Below are positions 6,468 through 15,082 of a DNA stretch of 64,000 nt, piece after piece (the first letter of the stretch is position 1; the number at the start of each line of letters is the position of its first letter). Origin of the DNA: Flavobacteriales bacterium (GTDB taxonomy: Bacteria; Bacteroidota; Bacteroidia; Flavobacteriales_D; Parvicellaceae); the NCBI GenBank assembly GCA_025210295.1, contig JAOASC010000044.1:62001-126000 (forward strand), in the 5' to 3' direction. Below the pieces are notes generated by a model, which ran no database searches, was not told the DNA's origin, and saw only the letters and a list, made by a program, of their open reading frames with translations. The position numbers and the translations under genes were made by a program.

Positions 6468-8712
6468 GGTTAATATGCCCATACTTCTCATAAGGGGTTA
6501 AATCGCCTATTGTTTTATAATTTAATTTCCAGATATAAACACCATTGGGGAGTTTGGTATTAAGGTGTGTACCATCCCAAGATTCACCAACTATGGTAGA
6601 ATTAAAGATGATTTGCCCATTTCTGTCGAATATGGTAAAATCATAATCTTCTTCAGAAATATCAGAAACAATAGGAGTGAAAAGGTCATTAATAAAATCA
6701 TTGTTGGGTGAAAAGGTATTCGGGATAAAAACATTAGAACTATTAAGAATCGTCAATTGTTTGTAGCTAGTGTCACTACAGTATGGGTTACTAGCAATTA
6801 GCTGAATGATAAATTCACCAGTTGATGTATAGGTATAATCTTCGTGTTCGTTAGAAGAGCTCATCTCATTTCCTAAGTCCCACAAGTAGTTCGTTGCATT
6901 TTGAGAGAGGTTGGTGAAATTGATGCGTAAAGGTTGGTAACCAACAGAATCACTAACTTCAAACTCGGAAAGTACACTTTGATCGTCTACAGTAAAATAT
7001 GCTGTATCAGCTCCACATTGATTATAGGCGATAACGTAAATTGTTTCGCTAGAAGATGAATAATAAAAGTCATTGGTTGTTCCATTGTGCCATGTATAGG
7101 AGTCACCTCCAGAGGCTTCAAAACGATTAAATTCATTATCGCAAATGATAGAATCACCAGAGATAGTTGCGGTAGGGCTTGTTCCTAGATCATTAACGGT
7201 AAAATGTAGTGTGTCAGTACCACAGTTGTTGTTGGCAACTAAGAAACCTGTTGTAGCTAAACTGCTGTATGTTGATGAAGTGGTACCATCGTTCCAAGTA
7301 TAGCTGTCTCCTCCATTTGCTGTAAGCGTTGTCGGAATATTGTTACAAATAAATAAGTCCCCACTGATGCTAGCTGTAGGAGGAGTTCCTGAAAGTGATA
7401 TGGTCATATAAGCAGTATCTGTTCCACAGTTGTTAGAAACAGAAGCATATACAGTTTGTGGTGAAGAAGCATTATGCAAGCTTCCTATTGAGTTGTCATG
7501 CCATGTAAATGGGCCGTCTCCTGTAGCTGTAATTAAGGTGGTTTCGCCTTGGCAAATTAAAGAATCACCACTCAAAGATACATTTGGAGCAGTTCCGTTC
7601 CAGTTGATCGTCACAAAAGCAGTGTCATTACCACAAGCATTAGTGCTTACATAAAAGGTTCCTGCTGTATCAATGTTAACCGTCGATCCCGTCGATCCAT
7701 CGTGCCAATTATAGCTGTTTGCACCAGTAGCACTAAGGGTTATCGTTTCTCCAGCACAAATAGAGGTGGCTGATGTTGTAACAGCCAAATTGGAACTCGT
7801 ACTTTGTGTAATCGTAACACTATCTACAATAGTGTCTCCACAAGGAATGATATATCCTGCATAAAGTGTTAAAGGAAAAATATCGTTACTACTAGAATAG
7901 TATGAAGTGTTTAAAGAAGTTGGATTAGAGAACGTCCCCAAACCTCCTAGCCAAATAATATTCGAACTGCTTGAAGTAGCGGTTAAACTAATGGTGTCTA
8001 ATGGGCAAATTGTAGTTGGTGTAGCAGTAATGCTAATGTTGTTGGTGATAATTGGAGCTTGGCAACCATTGTTGTAGTAGGTCGCTACTCCATTGTTAGT
8101 GAAGTTTACTCCTCCACCATCTCTGTCGGCAGAGCTTCCCCCAACTGTTCCCATTTGATTAATCAATAAACTTCTGTCATAAGAAACCACATCAGTACAC
8201 CCTGCTGGATTAGCAAAAGACATTGATAACGTCCTTGTTGCGCTAGAACCATGATTTCCAAAATGTCCAGCAGTATTACCTGCGCATTGGTATATAATAT
8301 ATAACGTATCGTTTAAACCGTCAAAAGAGTTGAATGTTACATCAATGTCGGTACTCGTAATTAGCAAAACTTTTGAACCAGCTGGAAGTACTCCATTAGT
8401 AGGCTCTTTAAGAAATCCACAGGTTGTAATTGTGGCATTTAAAGCAGCTGTTTTTTGAGCGGTTGTAGCGTTTTGGCAAACACCTAGCCAAGAGTTCATC
8501 GTGGTGGCCCATCCAACACTTAAGTCTGAGGTGTTTAAAGCAGTCCCCCCAACAGTGAAACGAACCATTTCATTCTCGCCTTCAGGGTTTCCGCAAGCAT
8601 CGACCAATATACTTTCGATTTCAAAACATTGAGCAATGTTTGTCGAAGGTGCTAAAAGCACAAATGTTGATAACAAAAGTGTTATCGTTTTTATGTAAAA
8701 AAAGTATCTCAA
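6457..8712 (-). CDS. Secreted multi-domain Ig-like protein with T9SS type B sorting domain
   Basis: A 751-residue extracellular protein. Residues 1-28 form a signal peptide. The N-terminal region (about 30-220) begins with FEIESILVDACG and looks like a lamin-tail-type domain seen in Bacteroidota secreted proteins. Residues about 225-590 hold a series of Ig-like modules of about 75 residues, each with a CxGE/CNN start and a (T/S)YTWxDGTT core. A PKD domain follows at about 595-665. The last 85 residues, starting VFIPNTFSPNNDFINDLF, are a type B (gliding-motility-associated, CHU_C) C-terminal domain that targets cargo to the type IX secretion system. Adhesion or matrix binding is a likely role but the ligand is unknown. 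Confidence 0.9.
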   Translation of the reverse strand: MRYFFYIKTITLLLSTFVLLAPSTNIAQCFEIESILVDACGNPEGENEMVRFTVGGTALNTSDLSVGWATTMNSWLGVCQNATTAQKTAALNATITTCGFLKEPTNGVLPAGSKVLLITSTDIDVTFNSFDGLNDTLYIIYQCAGNTAGHFGNHGSSATRTLSMSFANPAGCTDVVSYDRSLLINQMGTVGGSSADRDGGGVNFTNNGVATYYNNGCQAPIITNNISITATPTTICPLDTISLTATSSSSNIIWLGGLGTFSNPTSLNTSYYSSSNDIFPLTLYAGYIIPCGDTIVDSVTITQSTSSNLAVTTSATSICAGETITLSATGANSYNWHDGSTGSTVNIDTAGTFYVSTNACGNDTAFVTINWNGTAPNVSLSGDSLICQGETTLITATGDGPFTWHDNSIGSLHNASSPQTVYASVSNNCGTDTAYMTISLSGTPPTASISGDLFICNNIPTTLTANGGDSYTWNDGTTSSTYSSLATTGFLVANNNCGTDTLHFTVNDLGTSPTATISGDSIICDNEFNRFEASGGDSYTWHNGTTNDFYYSSSSETIYVIAYNQCGADTAYFTVDDQSVLSEFEVSDSVGYQPLRINFTNLSQNATNYLWDLGNEMSSSNEHEDYTYTSTGEFIIQLIASNPYCSDTSYKQLTILNSSNVFIPNTFSPNNDFINDLFTPIVSDISEEDYDFTIFDRNGQIIFNSTIVGESWDGTHLNTKLPNGVYIWKLNYKTIGDLTPYEKYGHINLIR

Positions 8713-8822
8713 CTTATCAATTTTCTATATCTTATTGGTCTTAAAAACATTGTCTAGACGCTTAAAATATATTCAGGTTGCTAAGTTAGTGCTTTTAGTA
8801 TTAATTTTATGTTAAGTATACA

Positions 8823-8963
8823 TTAGATTTTTACTAATTGTAGTTGTTGTTCGATAGAGTTAGCCTTTTTTATTACAAGGAAGTATTCTTGTAGGTTACC
8901 TATTTTCATTAGTTCTTTTGCTAGCGCTTTAAGGGTGTTTAATTGTGTTTTTAAATCGTTCAT
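8823..8963 (-). CDS. Possible 46-residue small protein
   Basis: In the 343-nt gap between the secreted protein and the pseudouridine synthase there is an intact 46-codon frame from ATG to TAA. The product begins MNDLKTQLNTLKALAKEL and is rich in Leu, Lys, Gln and Glu in an amphipathic helical pattern, unlike random AT-rich translation. There is no Shine-Dalgarno sequence, and no -7 box was found. The rest of this gap (8713-8822 and 8964-9055) holds only the -7 box of the next gene. It resembles no family I know; expression is unproven. Confidence 0.35.
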   Translation of the reverse strand: MNDLKTQLNTLKALAKELMKIGNLQEYFLVIKKANSIEQQLQLVKI

Positions 8964-9038
8964 GACAGTTAATTTTTTAAGTTTGATAATCTTTTTACAA
9001 ATGCTGTGCCAAAAAAAAACAAATCCATTATAAAATTG

Positions 9039-9046
9039 TATTTTTG
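9039..9046 (+). promoter_or_regulatory. Bacteroidota -7 box before pseudouridine synthase gene
   Basis: TATTTTTG matches TAnnTTTG and ends 9 nt before the ATG, implying a nearly leaderless transcript. No clear -33 TTG is found at the usual distance. Confidence 0.5.
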
Positions 9047-9055
9047 TAATTCATT

Positions 9056-9826
9056 ATGAGGAATAATAAGAAAGAAGTTAGTTCAAAAGAGCCTATAGGA
9101 GTGAGGTTAAACAAGTATATAGCAGATGCAGGGGTTTGCTCTAGACGTGAGGCCGATAAATTAATTGCAGCAGGAGATATTTCTGTTAATGGGAAAGTTG
9201 TTGTTGAAATGGGATTTAAGGTTCAAGGTGGAGATGTTGTAAAATATAAGCGGAAGACATTGAGTAGGCAGCGCTTTAAGTATTTTATTTTGAATAAACC
9301 CAAAGACTGTATCACTACAGCAGATGATCCCCATGGAAGGAGAACAGTGATGGATATTATGGAGGGAGCTTGCTCTGAAAGAATTTATCCTGTAGGACGC
9401 TTAGATCGGAATACAACGGGATTGTTGATTTTGACTAATGACGGACATTTGGCTAAACGATTGACGCATCCCAGTTATAATGTAATGAAAACCTACCATG
9501 TAGAGTTGGATAAAGGAGTTACTGGAGAGGATCTGAAAAAACTACAAAAAGGAGTTGAACTTGAAGATGGATGGTCTAAGTTTGATAAGGCTGATTATGG
9601 AAATAAAGGAAATAACCAAAAAGTAGTGATTGTAACCTTGCATTCTGGAAAAAACAGAATTGTTAGACGTATGTTTGAGCATGTTGGTTATGAGGTGAAA
9701 AAACTAGATCGAATTGCTTTTGCTGGAATCAAAAAAGATATGATTACACGTGGAAAGTATAGAGAATTGACAAAGAAAGAAGTGGGGTTTTTAAAAATGA
9801 CCAGTAAAAACAGCGCTAAAAAATAG
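9056..9826 (+). CDS. rRNA pseudouridine synthase, RsuA/RluB/RluF family
   Basis: A 256-residue pseudouridine synthase. Residues about 16-63 are an S4 RNA-binding domain (VRLNKYIADAGVCSRREADKLI). The catalytic domain follows, with the aspartate D117 in the GRLDRNTTGLLILTNDG motif that attacks uridine C1', and KNRIVRRMFEHVGYEV near residue 200. The S4 plus catalytic layout and length fit the RluB/RluE/RluF group acting on 23S rRNA; RluB-like is most likely, but the target position cannot be read from the sequence. The stop codon directly precedes the TTG start of the next gene, so the two are translationally coupled. Confidence 0.93.
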   Translation: MRNNKKEVSSKEPIGVRLNKYIADAGVCSRREADKLIAAGDISVNGKVVVEMGFKVQGGDVVKYKRKTLSRQRFKYFILNKPKDCITTADDPHGRRTVMDIMEGACSERIYPVGRLDRNTTGLLILTNDGHLAKRLTHPSYNVMKTYHVELDKGVTGEDLKKLQKGVELEDGWSKFDKADYGNKGNNQKVVIVTLHSGKNRIVRRMFEHVGYEVKKLDRIAFAGIKKDMITRGKYRELTKKEVGFLKMTSKNSAKK

Positions 9827-11020
9827 TTGAAAAAGAAAAAAGTTATAGCAATTGTAGGAGGTGGAGCGGCAGGAATAATGACTGCTTTGTTGCTTTCTGA
9901 GAGTTATGAGGTGCTTCTTTTTGAAAAGGAGAGAACTTTAGGAAGAAAATTTTTAGTTGCAGGAAAAGGAGGGTTTAATTTAACCAATAATGCAGATCAA
10001 CCAGCTTTAATAGAAGCGTATAGCCCAACTGGGTTTTTAGAAACAGCGTTGAACGAATTTAATGCAAACGACTTAAGAAGTTTGTTGGAACGCTTAGGTG
10101 TGGCTACTTATGTAGGGTCCAGTAATCGAGTTTTTCCAAAGCAAGGAATAAAGCCAGCTGAAGTCTTAAAAGTACTTGTTGATGCTTTGAACGCAAAGGG
10201 TGTTTCTGTCTTTAAACAACATAAACTTTTGCAAATAAAGGATCGAGAGCTTGTTTTTCAATTTGATCAGGAAAAACAAAAAAGCATAGTATTTGATTAT
10301 TGTGTTTTGGCTTTGGGAGGTGCTTCATGGGCAAAAACAGGGTCTGATGGTTTGTGGAGTACTATGTTAAAGGAGTTGGGGGTTGTAGTTTCTCCTTTTC
10401 AGGCTTCAAATTGTGGGGTGAATGTCGATTGGCCTGAAAGTTTTTTAGTCCATCATGAGGGTAAACCTCTAAAAAATATTGAAGTTAAAGTGGCTGGGAT
10501 GAGCAAAAAGGGAGAAGCTTTAATAACGAGTTATGGGTTGGAGGGAAATGCAATTTACCCTATTGTTAAGCAAGTAAGGGCTGTGCTCAATAAAGGAGAA
10601 ACTCCTGTTTTGTTATTGGATTTAAAGCCTAATAACTCTGAAGAGGAATTGTTGGATAAAGTGAGGTTTACTAATGCAAGTAACTTTGCAAAAAAACTCA
10701 AACTTGGAACGATGGAAAAATCATTGTTAAAACATTATGTTTCCAGAGAAGCTTATTTTAATCACGAATTGTTTGTGAAATCATTGAAAGCTCTGCCTAT
10801 ACCAGTGTTGTCTTTGCGACCAATAGAGGAAGCTATCTCCACAGTTGGAGGGGTGGCTATAGAGAGTTTAAATGCTGATTATAGTTTAAAGGTGTCTTCT
10901 CGTGTTTTTACCATTGGAGAAATGGTAGACTGGGATGCGCCAACAGGAGGCTTTTTGCTGCAAGGGTGCTTTGCTATGGCCAACGCTGTTGCTACTTGTT
11001 GCAATAACCGTTATTCTTAA
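9827..11020 (+). CDS. NAD(P)/FAD-dependent oxidoreductase, YhiN/HI0933 (BaiN) family
   Basis: A 397-residue flavoprotein with a Rossmann GGGAAGIM dinucleotide-binding motif at about residues 10-17 and the GRKFLVAGKGGFNLTN segment at about 44-59 that marks the YhiN/HI0933 family. The C-terminal DAPTGGFLLQGCFAMANAVA closes the FAD site. The physiological reaction is unsettled; BaiN of a gut bacterium acts in bile-acid dehydroxylation, which should not be assumed here. The start codon is TTG at 9827, immediately after the stop of the preceding gene; no in-frame ATG lies upstream, and the N-terminal MKKKKVIAIVGGG is exactly where the family begins. Confidence 0.92.
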   Translation: MKKKKVIAIVGGGAAGIMTALLLSESYEVLLFEKERTLGRKFLVAGKGGFNLTNNADQPALIEAYSPTGFLETALNEFNANDLRSLLERLGVATYVGSSNRVFPKQGIKPAEVLKVLVDALNAKGVSVFKQHKLLQIKDRELVFQFDQEKQKSIVFDYCVLALGGASWAKTGSDGLWSTMLKELGVVVSPFQASNCGVNVDWPESFLVHHEGKPLKNIEVKVAGMSKKGEALITSYGLEGNAIYPIVKQVRAVLNKGETPVLLLDLKPNNSEEELLDKVRFTNASNFAKKLKLGTMEKSLLKHYVSREAYFNHELFVKSLKALPIPVLSLRPIEEAISTVGGVAIESLNADYSLKVSSRVFTIGEMVDWDAPTGGFLLQGCFAMANAVATCCNNRYS

Positions 11021-11043
11021 TGTATTCAATATGCTCAGTTAAA

Positions 11044-12129
11044 TTATCTAGCTAGCTTAATGATTCCTTTTTCTTCAAATTGTTTACCGTCAATCCCCGT
11101 AGCTCTGATAATGTATATGTAATCTTGGGCAGGAGATTCTTCGTTGTAGTTGTTGTAACCATCCCATCCGGTAGTGATGTCTTGAGTTTCAAAAATTAAA
11201 ACCCCTTGTTTATTATATATGTATAAATTAAATGTGGCTATATGTTCGTGTTGAACCGTAAAATAATCGTTGATGTTATCATTGTTTGGGGTGAAAATAT
11301 TGGGGATATTGGTAATGCTACTGGTAGGTGATACTGTAATGACTTTGGTGTCTTTGGTTGTGTTTCCGTTTTTGTCTTTAACTGTTAAGGTTACTTCATA
11401 TTGACCAGCTTTTTCAAAAGTGTAGGTCGTTGTTGGTTGGGAACTGGTGTTGCCATTTTCGAATTCCCAATTTGTAGTGGCATTTTCGCAATCGTGGGTG
11501 AATTCAACAACCAGTGGTGCTGGCCCTCCAATTGGAGATGCGGATATGTTAGCAATGAGTTGGGTTGTTTCAACCTCAATGATTTCAATGTTGTTGACAG
11601 GTGGGGCAGGAGGGGTAACCAACTCTTTCTCGGGGATTGGTGAGTTTAAGGCTGGTTTTCCCTTAGGTGCTTCTACCTGTTGTTCTATAGTAGGTGGAAT
11701 GTTAGGTTGTATGATGTATTTTTTATCCTTTTCTTTTAATTCTTCTTCAGCAAAGTGCTTTTCTATAACTGGATCTTTCTTTTCTGTTGCACTTGTAGGA
11801 ATGGATGCTATATGTTTTTCAGCTTTTTTTGTTGTATTTGAATGTGGAGTAGCTGTGTTTTCGTTTTTTTGTGTTTGAGTTTCTTGAGGAGGATTGGCTT
11901 CTTTAGGAAGTTGAGCAATAGATATAAAAGCAATTGTGGCTACAACCAATATACTAGATGCAGCGATTAAAAGAGTTTGGCCTCCAAGTATTGATCCAGT
12001 AGTGGTTGTACTAGTGGCAGAAGGGATTTTTTGACTAATGTTTCCCCATGCATTTTGAGGAACCTCCATTTCAAAATCTTCTAACTCAGATTTAAAAACT
12101 TCTTCTATGTTGTATTTTTTGTTGTTCAT
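11044..12129 (-). CDS. Membrane protein with PKD and T9SS type B sorting domain; probable anti-sigma-like partner
   Basis: A 361-residue protein in three parts. The N-terminal 45 residues are cytoplasmic and contain VFKSELEDFEMEVPQNAWGNI, a pattern common in Bacteroidota membrane proteins encoded next to ECF sigma factors. A single transmembrane helix lies at about 49-73. The periplasmic part has a low-complexity Pro/Glu/Lys linker (75-180), a PKD domain (about 190-268) and a type B CHU_C sorting domain (about 272-361, IPNIFTPNNDNINDYF). There is no cleavable signal peptide. It follows the ECF sigma factor gene by 28 nt. An anti-sigma role is inferred from position and N-terminal pattern; no classic ZAS motif (HxxxCxxC) is present. 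Confidence 0.82.
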   Translation of the reverse strand: MNNKKYNIEEVFKSELEDFEMEVPQNAWGNISQKIPSATSTTTTGSILGGQTLLIAASSILVVATIAFISIAQLPKEANPPQETQTQKNENTATPHSNTTKKAEKHIASIPTSATEKKDPVIEKHFAEEELKEKDKKYIIQPNIPPTIEQQVEAPKGKPALNSPIPEKELVTPPAPPVNNIEIIEVETTQLIANISASPIGGPAPLVVEFTHDCENATTNWEFENGNTSSQPTTTYTFEKAGQYEVTLTVKDKNGNTTKDTKVITVSPTSSITNIPNIFTPNNDNINDYFTVQHEHIATFNLYIYNKQGVLIFETQDITTGWDGYNNYNEESPAQDYIYIIRATGIDGKQFEEKGIIKLAR

Positions 12130-12157
12130 TTTTGTTGTTTCACCTTTTGGGTGTTTT

Positions 12158-12691
12158 TTATTTTAAGTTAAGCTTTGTTATTTTTTCTCTAAGCAAAGCT
12201 TTGGCCCTTGAATATTGCGATTTAGAAGTACTAGTTGTAATGTTTAATTGTTCAGCGATTTCTTTATGAGAGTACCCCTCTATGGCATATAAATTAAAAA
12301 TGGTTTTATAGCCTATAGGAATACTTTGTAGTATTTTGATTAAATCTTCAGCAGCTAAACGTTCTTCAATAAAATCATTACTAGGAATCTTAAATCCCGT
12401 TTCATCAATGTCGGTATGAAGTTGGAATTTTTTATTCTTTCTAATATTATCTAAAGCAGTATTAACAATAATTCTTCGCATCCATCCTTCAAAAGAACCA
12501 ATGCCAGAATATTTGTCAAGTTTTTCAAAGATCTTAATGAACCCATCTTGCAGTAAATCTTGTGCTTCATCTTGGTTGTTGGCATATCTGTAGCAGACTC
12601 CTAACAATTTTGGGCCAAATTTTTCAAAAAGCATTTTTTGAGCACGAGCATTGCCTTCTAAACAGTTTTCAATTAATTGCTCATTTGTCAT
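12158..12691 (-). CDS. RNA polymerase ECF sigma factor
   Basis: A 177-residue sigma-70 family factor of the extracytoplasmic-function type. Region 2 spans about residues 10-90, with the RYANNQDEAQDLLQDGFIKIF core-binding segment and EGWMRRIIVNTALDNIRK for -10 contacts. Region 4 spans about 115-172 and contains the helix-turn-helix EGYSHKEIAEQLNITTSTSKSQYSRAKALLRE. It is the first gene of a two-gene unit with the membrane protein that carries a T9SS sorting domain, which suggests control by that partner. A PorX gene lies 11 kb away; PorX is known to act with an ECF sigma factor (SigP) in Porphyromonas, but whether this is the equivalent is not shown. Confidence 0.94.
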   Translation of the reverse strand: MTNEQLIENCLEGNARAQKMLFEKFGPKLLGVCYRYANNQDEAQDLLQDGFIKIFEKLDKYSGIGSFEGWMRRIIVNTALDNIRKNKKFQLHTDIDETGFKIPSNDFIEERLAAEDLIKILQSIPIGYKTIFNLYAIEGYSHKEIAEQLNITTSTSKSQYSRAKALLREKITKLNLK

Positions 12692-12748
12692 ATACGCTAT
12701 TCTGTTAGTTAAGACTTTAAAATTAAAATAAAGGTTGCATTTGTTTTA

Positions 12749-12756
12749 TATATTTG
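12749..12756 (+). promoter_or_regulatory. Bacteroidota -7 box before TlpA-like gene
   Basis: TATATTTG matches TAnnTTTG and ends 37 nt before the preferred ATG start of the TlpA-like lipoprotein gene. Confidence 0.45.
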
Positions 12757-12793
12757 CCTAATTTAGTATAAATTGCTCGTTTTTAAAAGGGAA

Positions 12794-14056
12794 ATGAATA
12801 TGGTGTTAAGAGGTGTTTTGCTTCTGATGACGTTGGTGTTGTTAGGGTGTAAAGAAATAGAAGAAAGTGAAGTCTTAGTTGAGGAACCTACAGCGAAAGC
12901 ATCTGAGTTTTATTTAAAAAATGGTTATTGGAAAGGAAGTTTAGTCATTGATAGTCTTAAAAGTATTCCTTTTCTAATGGGGGTCTATGGGGATTCTGTT
13001 TACTTTATTAACGGGAAAGAAAAATTGGGAGCTGTTATAACTGAAGAGGGGGCTGATTATGTTATAGAAATGCCAATTTTTGATTCAAAATTTACATTTT
13101 CAAAACAAGGAGATGGATTGGATGGAAAGTGGAATAATTATGCAAAGGGTAAGGATTATGAAATGCATTTTGTTGGTCATTACTTAGGGGAAGATAGAGC
13201 GCGATTTGAAGTCGCCAATCAAGATAAATATATTAATGTAGATGGTAAGTGGGAAGTGGATTTTAGTTCAGGATCAAGAGAGGAGTATAAAGCTGTGGGC
13301 TTATTTGAAAAAGGAAATGACTATGTGTCGGGAACATTTTTAACTGAAACAGGGGATTATCGTTTTTTAGAGGGGGTTGTAAGAAATGATTCCTTGTTGC
13401 TGTCTTGTTTTGATGGTGCACATGCTTTTCTGTTTGAGGCCCAGTTGAGTCAAGATACAATGCATGGAACGTTTTATTCAGGAAAACATCATCAGGAACC
13501 TTGGCGTGCTTTAAAAAATGAGGGGTTTGAATTGTCTAATCCTGATTCTTTAACACGATTAAAAATAGGGGAGACACTTGCTTTTAGTTTGCCTTCAGTT
13601 GATGGAGGAGAACCTATTGTTTATCCTAGTACTGCTTATAATGATAAGGTTGTGATTATTCAGGTTATGGGATCATGGTGTCCAAATTGTATGGATGAGA
13701 CTGCATTGTTTACTCAGTTTTACGAAACCTATCACGATCAAGGATTAGAGGTCATTGCTGTAGCTTTTGAAAAACCTGAAGCGCTTGAAGATAAAAAAGC
13801 TAGAGTACAGGCGATGAAAAAGTATTTCAATGCAGGTTACGACTATGCAATAGGAGGAAAAGCAAGTAAGGTTGAGGCACAGCAAGTGTTACCAGCTTTA
13901 GAAAGTGTTTTATCTTTTCCTACGGCCATATTTATTGATAAGACAGGTCAGATAAGAAAGATTCATACTGGGTTCTATGGGCCGAGTACAGGAACTTATT
14001 ATTTAAATTATGTGAAGTCTACCAAAGCGTTTTTAGAACAGTTGTTAAGTGAATAA
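12794..14056 (+). CDS. TlpA/ResA-like thioredoxin-domain lipoprotein
   Basis: With the ATG start the protein has 420 residues. It has a lipoprotein signal with LVLLGC (acceptor Cys at residue 19), a beta-rich N-terminal region (about 35-245) typical of Bacteroidota TlpA-like proteins, and a C-terminal thioredoxin-fold redoxin domain (about 253-410) with the active-site WCPNC (Cys 296 and 299). It probably reduces disulfides or apocytochromes on the outer face of the inner membrane or in the periplasm. A TTG start 21 nt earlier is possible, but the ATG gives a cleaner lipoprotein signal. The WYL regulator gene follows 14 nt downstream. Confidence 0.9.
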   Translation: MNMVLRGVLLLMTLVLLGCKEIEESEVLVEEPTAKASEFYLKNGYWKGSLVIDSLKSIPFLMGVYGDSVYFINGKEKLGAVITEEGADYVIEMPIFDSKFTFSKQGDGLDGKWNNYAKGKDYEMHFVGHYLGEDRARFEVANQDKYINVDGKWEVDFSSGSREEYKAVGLFEKGNDYVSGTFLTETGDYRFLEGVVRNDSLLLSCFDGAHAFLFEAQLSQDTMHGTFYSGKHHQEPWRALKNEGFELSNPDSLTRLKIGETLAFSLPSVDGGEPIVYPSTAYNDKVVIIQVMGSWCPNCMDETALFTQFYETYHDQGLEVIAVAFEKPEALEDKKARVQAMKKYFNAGYDYAIGGKASKVEAQQVLPALESVLSFPTAIFIDKTGQIRKIHTGFYGPSTGTYYLNYVKSTKAFLEQLLSE

Positions 14057-14070
14057 AATGAGAGAAGAAT

Positions 14071-15075
14071 ATGGCTGTTAATAAAAGTGCATTTCAAAGG
14101 TATCGTATTATAGATCGTTGTATTAGAAATTCTGCGCGGCCTTTCCCTAGTAAAGAGGAATTAAGACAGGCTTGCGAAGAAGAGTTGTTTGGAACAGATG
14201 CAGTGCATATTTGTGATTCTACAATTGAAAAGGATTTGAGATATATGCGCGTTGAACACGACGCGCCCATCTGTTATAGTCGGTTAGAGAAAGGGTATTA
14301 TTATAGTGAAGAAAATTATTCGTTGGATCAAATGCCTTTGTCTGATACAGATGTAGATGCTATAAAAGTAGCGGCAAATATTTTAAGTCAGTTTAAGCAC
14401 ACCAGTTTATTTAGTCAATTTGAGGCAGCAATTGACAAAATCGTTAATCGTGTAACGATTGCAAAAGATGTTCAAGATGTTGCTATTGATAAGTTTGTAC
14501 AGTTTGAAACTGCACACAGCATAGAGGGAAATGAACATTTAGAAAAGATTTTGGAGGCTATAAAAACCAATCGTGTTGTTCAGTTTGGATACCAAAGTTT
14601 TCAGAGCAAAGTCGCTAAAATAAGAAGAGTACACCCTTATTTATTAAAAGAGTATAGAAACCGTTGGTATTTGATAGGAAAGAGTGAATTAAAAGATAAA
14701 ATGCTAACGTTTGGTTTGGATAGGGTATATGATTTGGAGTTATTGTCTTTAAAGTTTAAAAGAGCTTCAGATTTCTCTGCCGATCGTTTTTTTAAGCATG
14801 CTATTGGTATTACCACTAGCGATCAATTGCCGGTTAATTTAAAGATAGCGACCAATGAGGTGTTGTCTAAGTATTTGCTGTCTCAGCCGTTGCATCATTC
14901 ACAAGAGTTTGTAGGAGAAGAAAATGGGAGTTATATATTTACCTACCATTTATTATTAACTTACGAATTGAGAATGCAATTATTAAGTTTTGGAGAAGAG
15001 GTCCTGGTCCTTGAGCCTCAAGAATTGATCAATGAAATCAAAACTGTTGCTCAAAAAGTAGTGAATCAGTATTAG
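14071..15075 (+). CDS. WYL-domain transcriptional regulator
   Basis: A 334-residue DNA-binding protein. The N-terminal region (about 1-80) looks like a winged helix-turn-helix with a conserved STIEKDLRYMR helix near residue 50. Residues about 150-235 form a WYL domain, with RRVHPYLLKEYRNRWYLIG carrying the WYL-type signature, and a WCX-like C-terminal extension follows. WYL proteins sense ligands such as nucleic acids or nucleotides and regulate DNA-damage, CRISPR or phage-defence genes in various bacteria. No defence genes are seen nearby. It lies 14 nt after the TlpA-like gene and converges on the histidine kinase gene 7 nt away. Confidence 0.88.
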   Translation: MAVNKSAFQRYRIIDRCIRNSARPFPSKEELRQACEEELFGTDAVHICDSTIEKDLRYMRVEHDAPICYSRLEKGYYYSEENYSLDQMPLSDTDVDAIKVAANILSQFKHTSLFSQFEAAIDKIVNRVTIAKDVQDVAIDKFVQFETAHSIEGNEHLEKILEAIKTNRVVQFGYQSFQSKVAKIRRVHPYLLKEYRNRWYLIGKSELKDKMLTFGLDRVYDLELLSLKFKRASDFSADRFFKHAIGITTSDQLPVNLKIATNEVLSKYLLSQPLHHSQEFVGEENGSYIFTYHLLLTYELRMQLLSFGEEVLVLEPQELINEIKTVAQKVVNQY

Positions 15076-15082
15076 GATTAAT

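Noticed and set aside
7430..7654. Plus-strand 74-codon frame inside the secreted Ig-like gene
   Set aside because: Antisense to the conserved Ig-like repeats, no recognised domain.
11447..11878. Plus-strand 143-codon frame opposite the anti-sigma-like gene
   Set aside because: It is the mirror of the low-complexity linker and PKD domain of the real gene; product is a hydrophobic Ser/Ala run.
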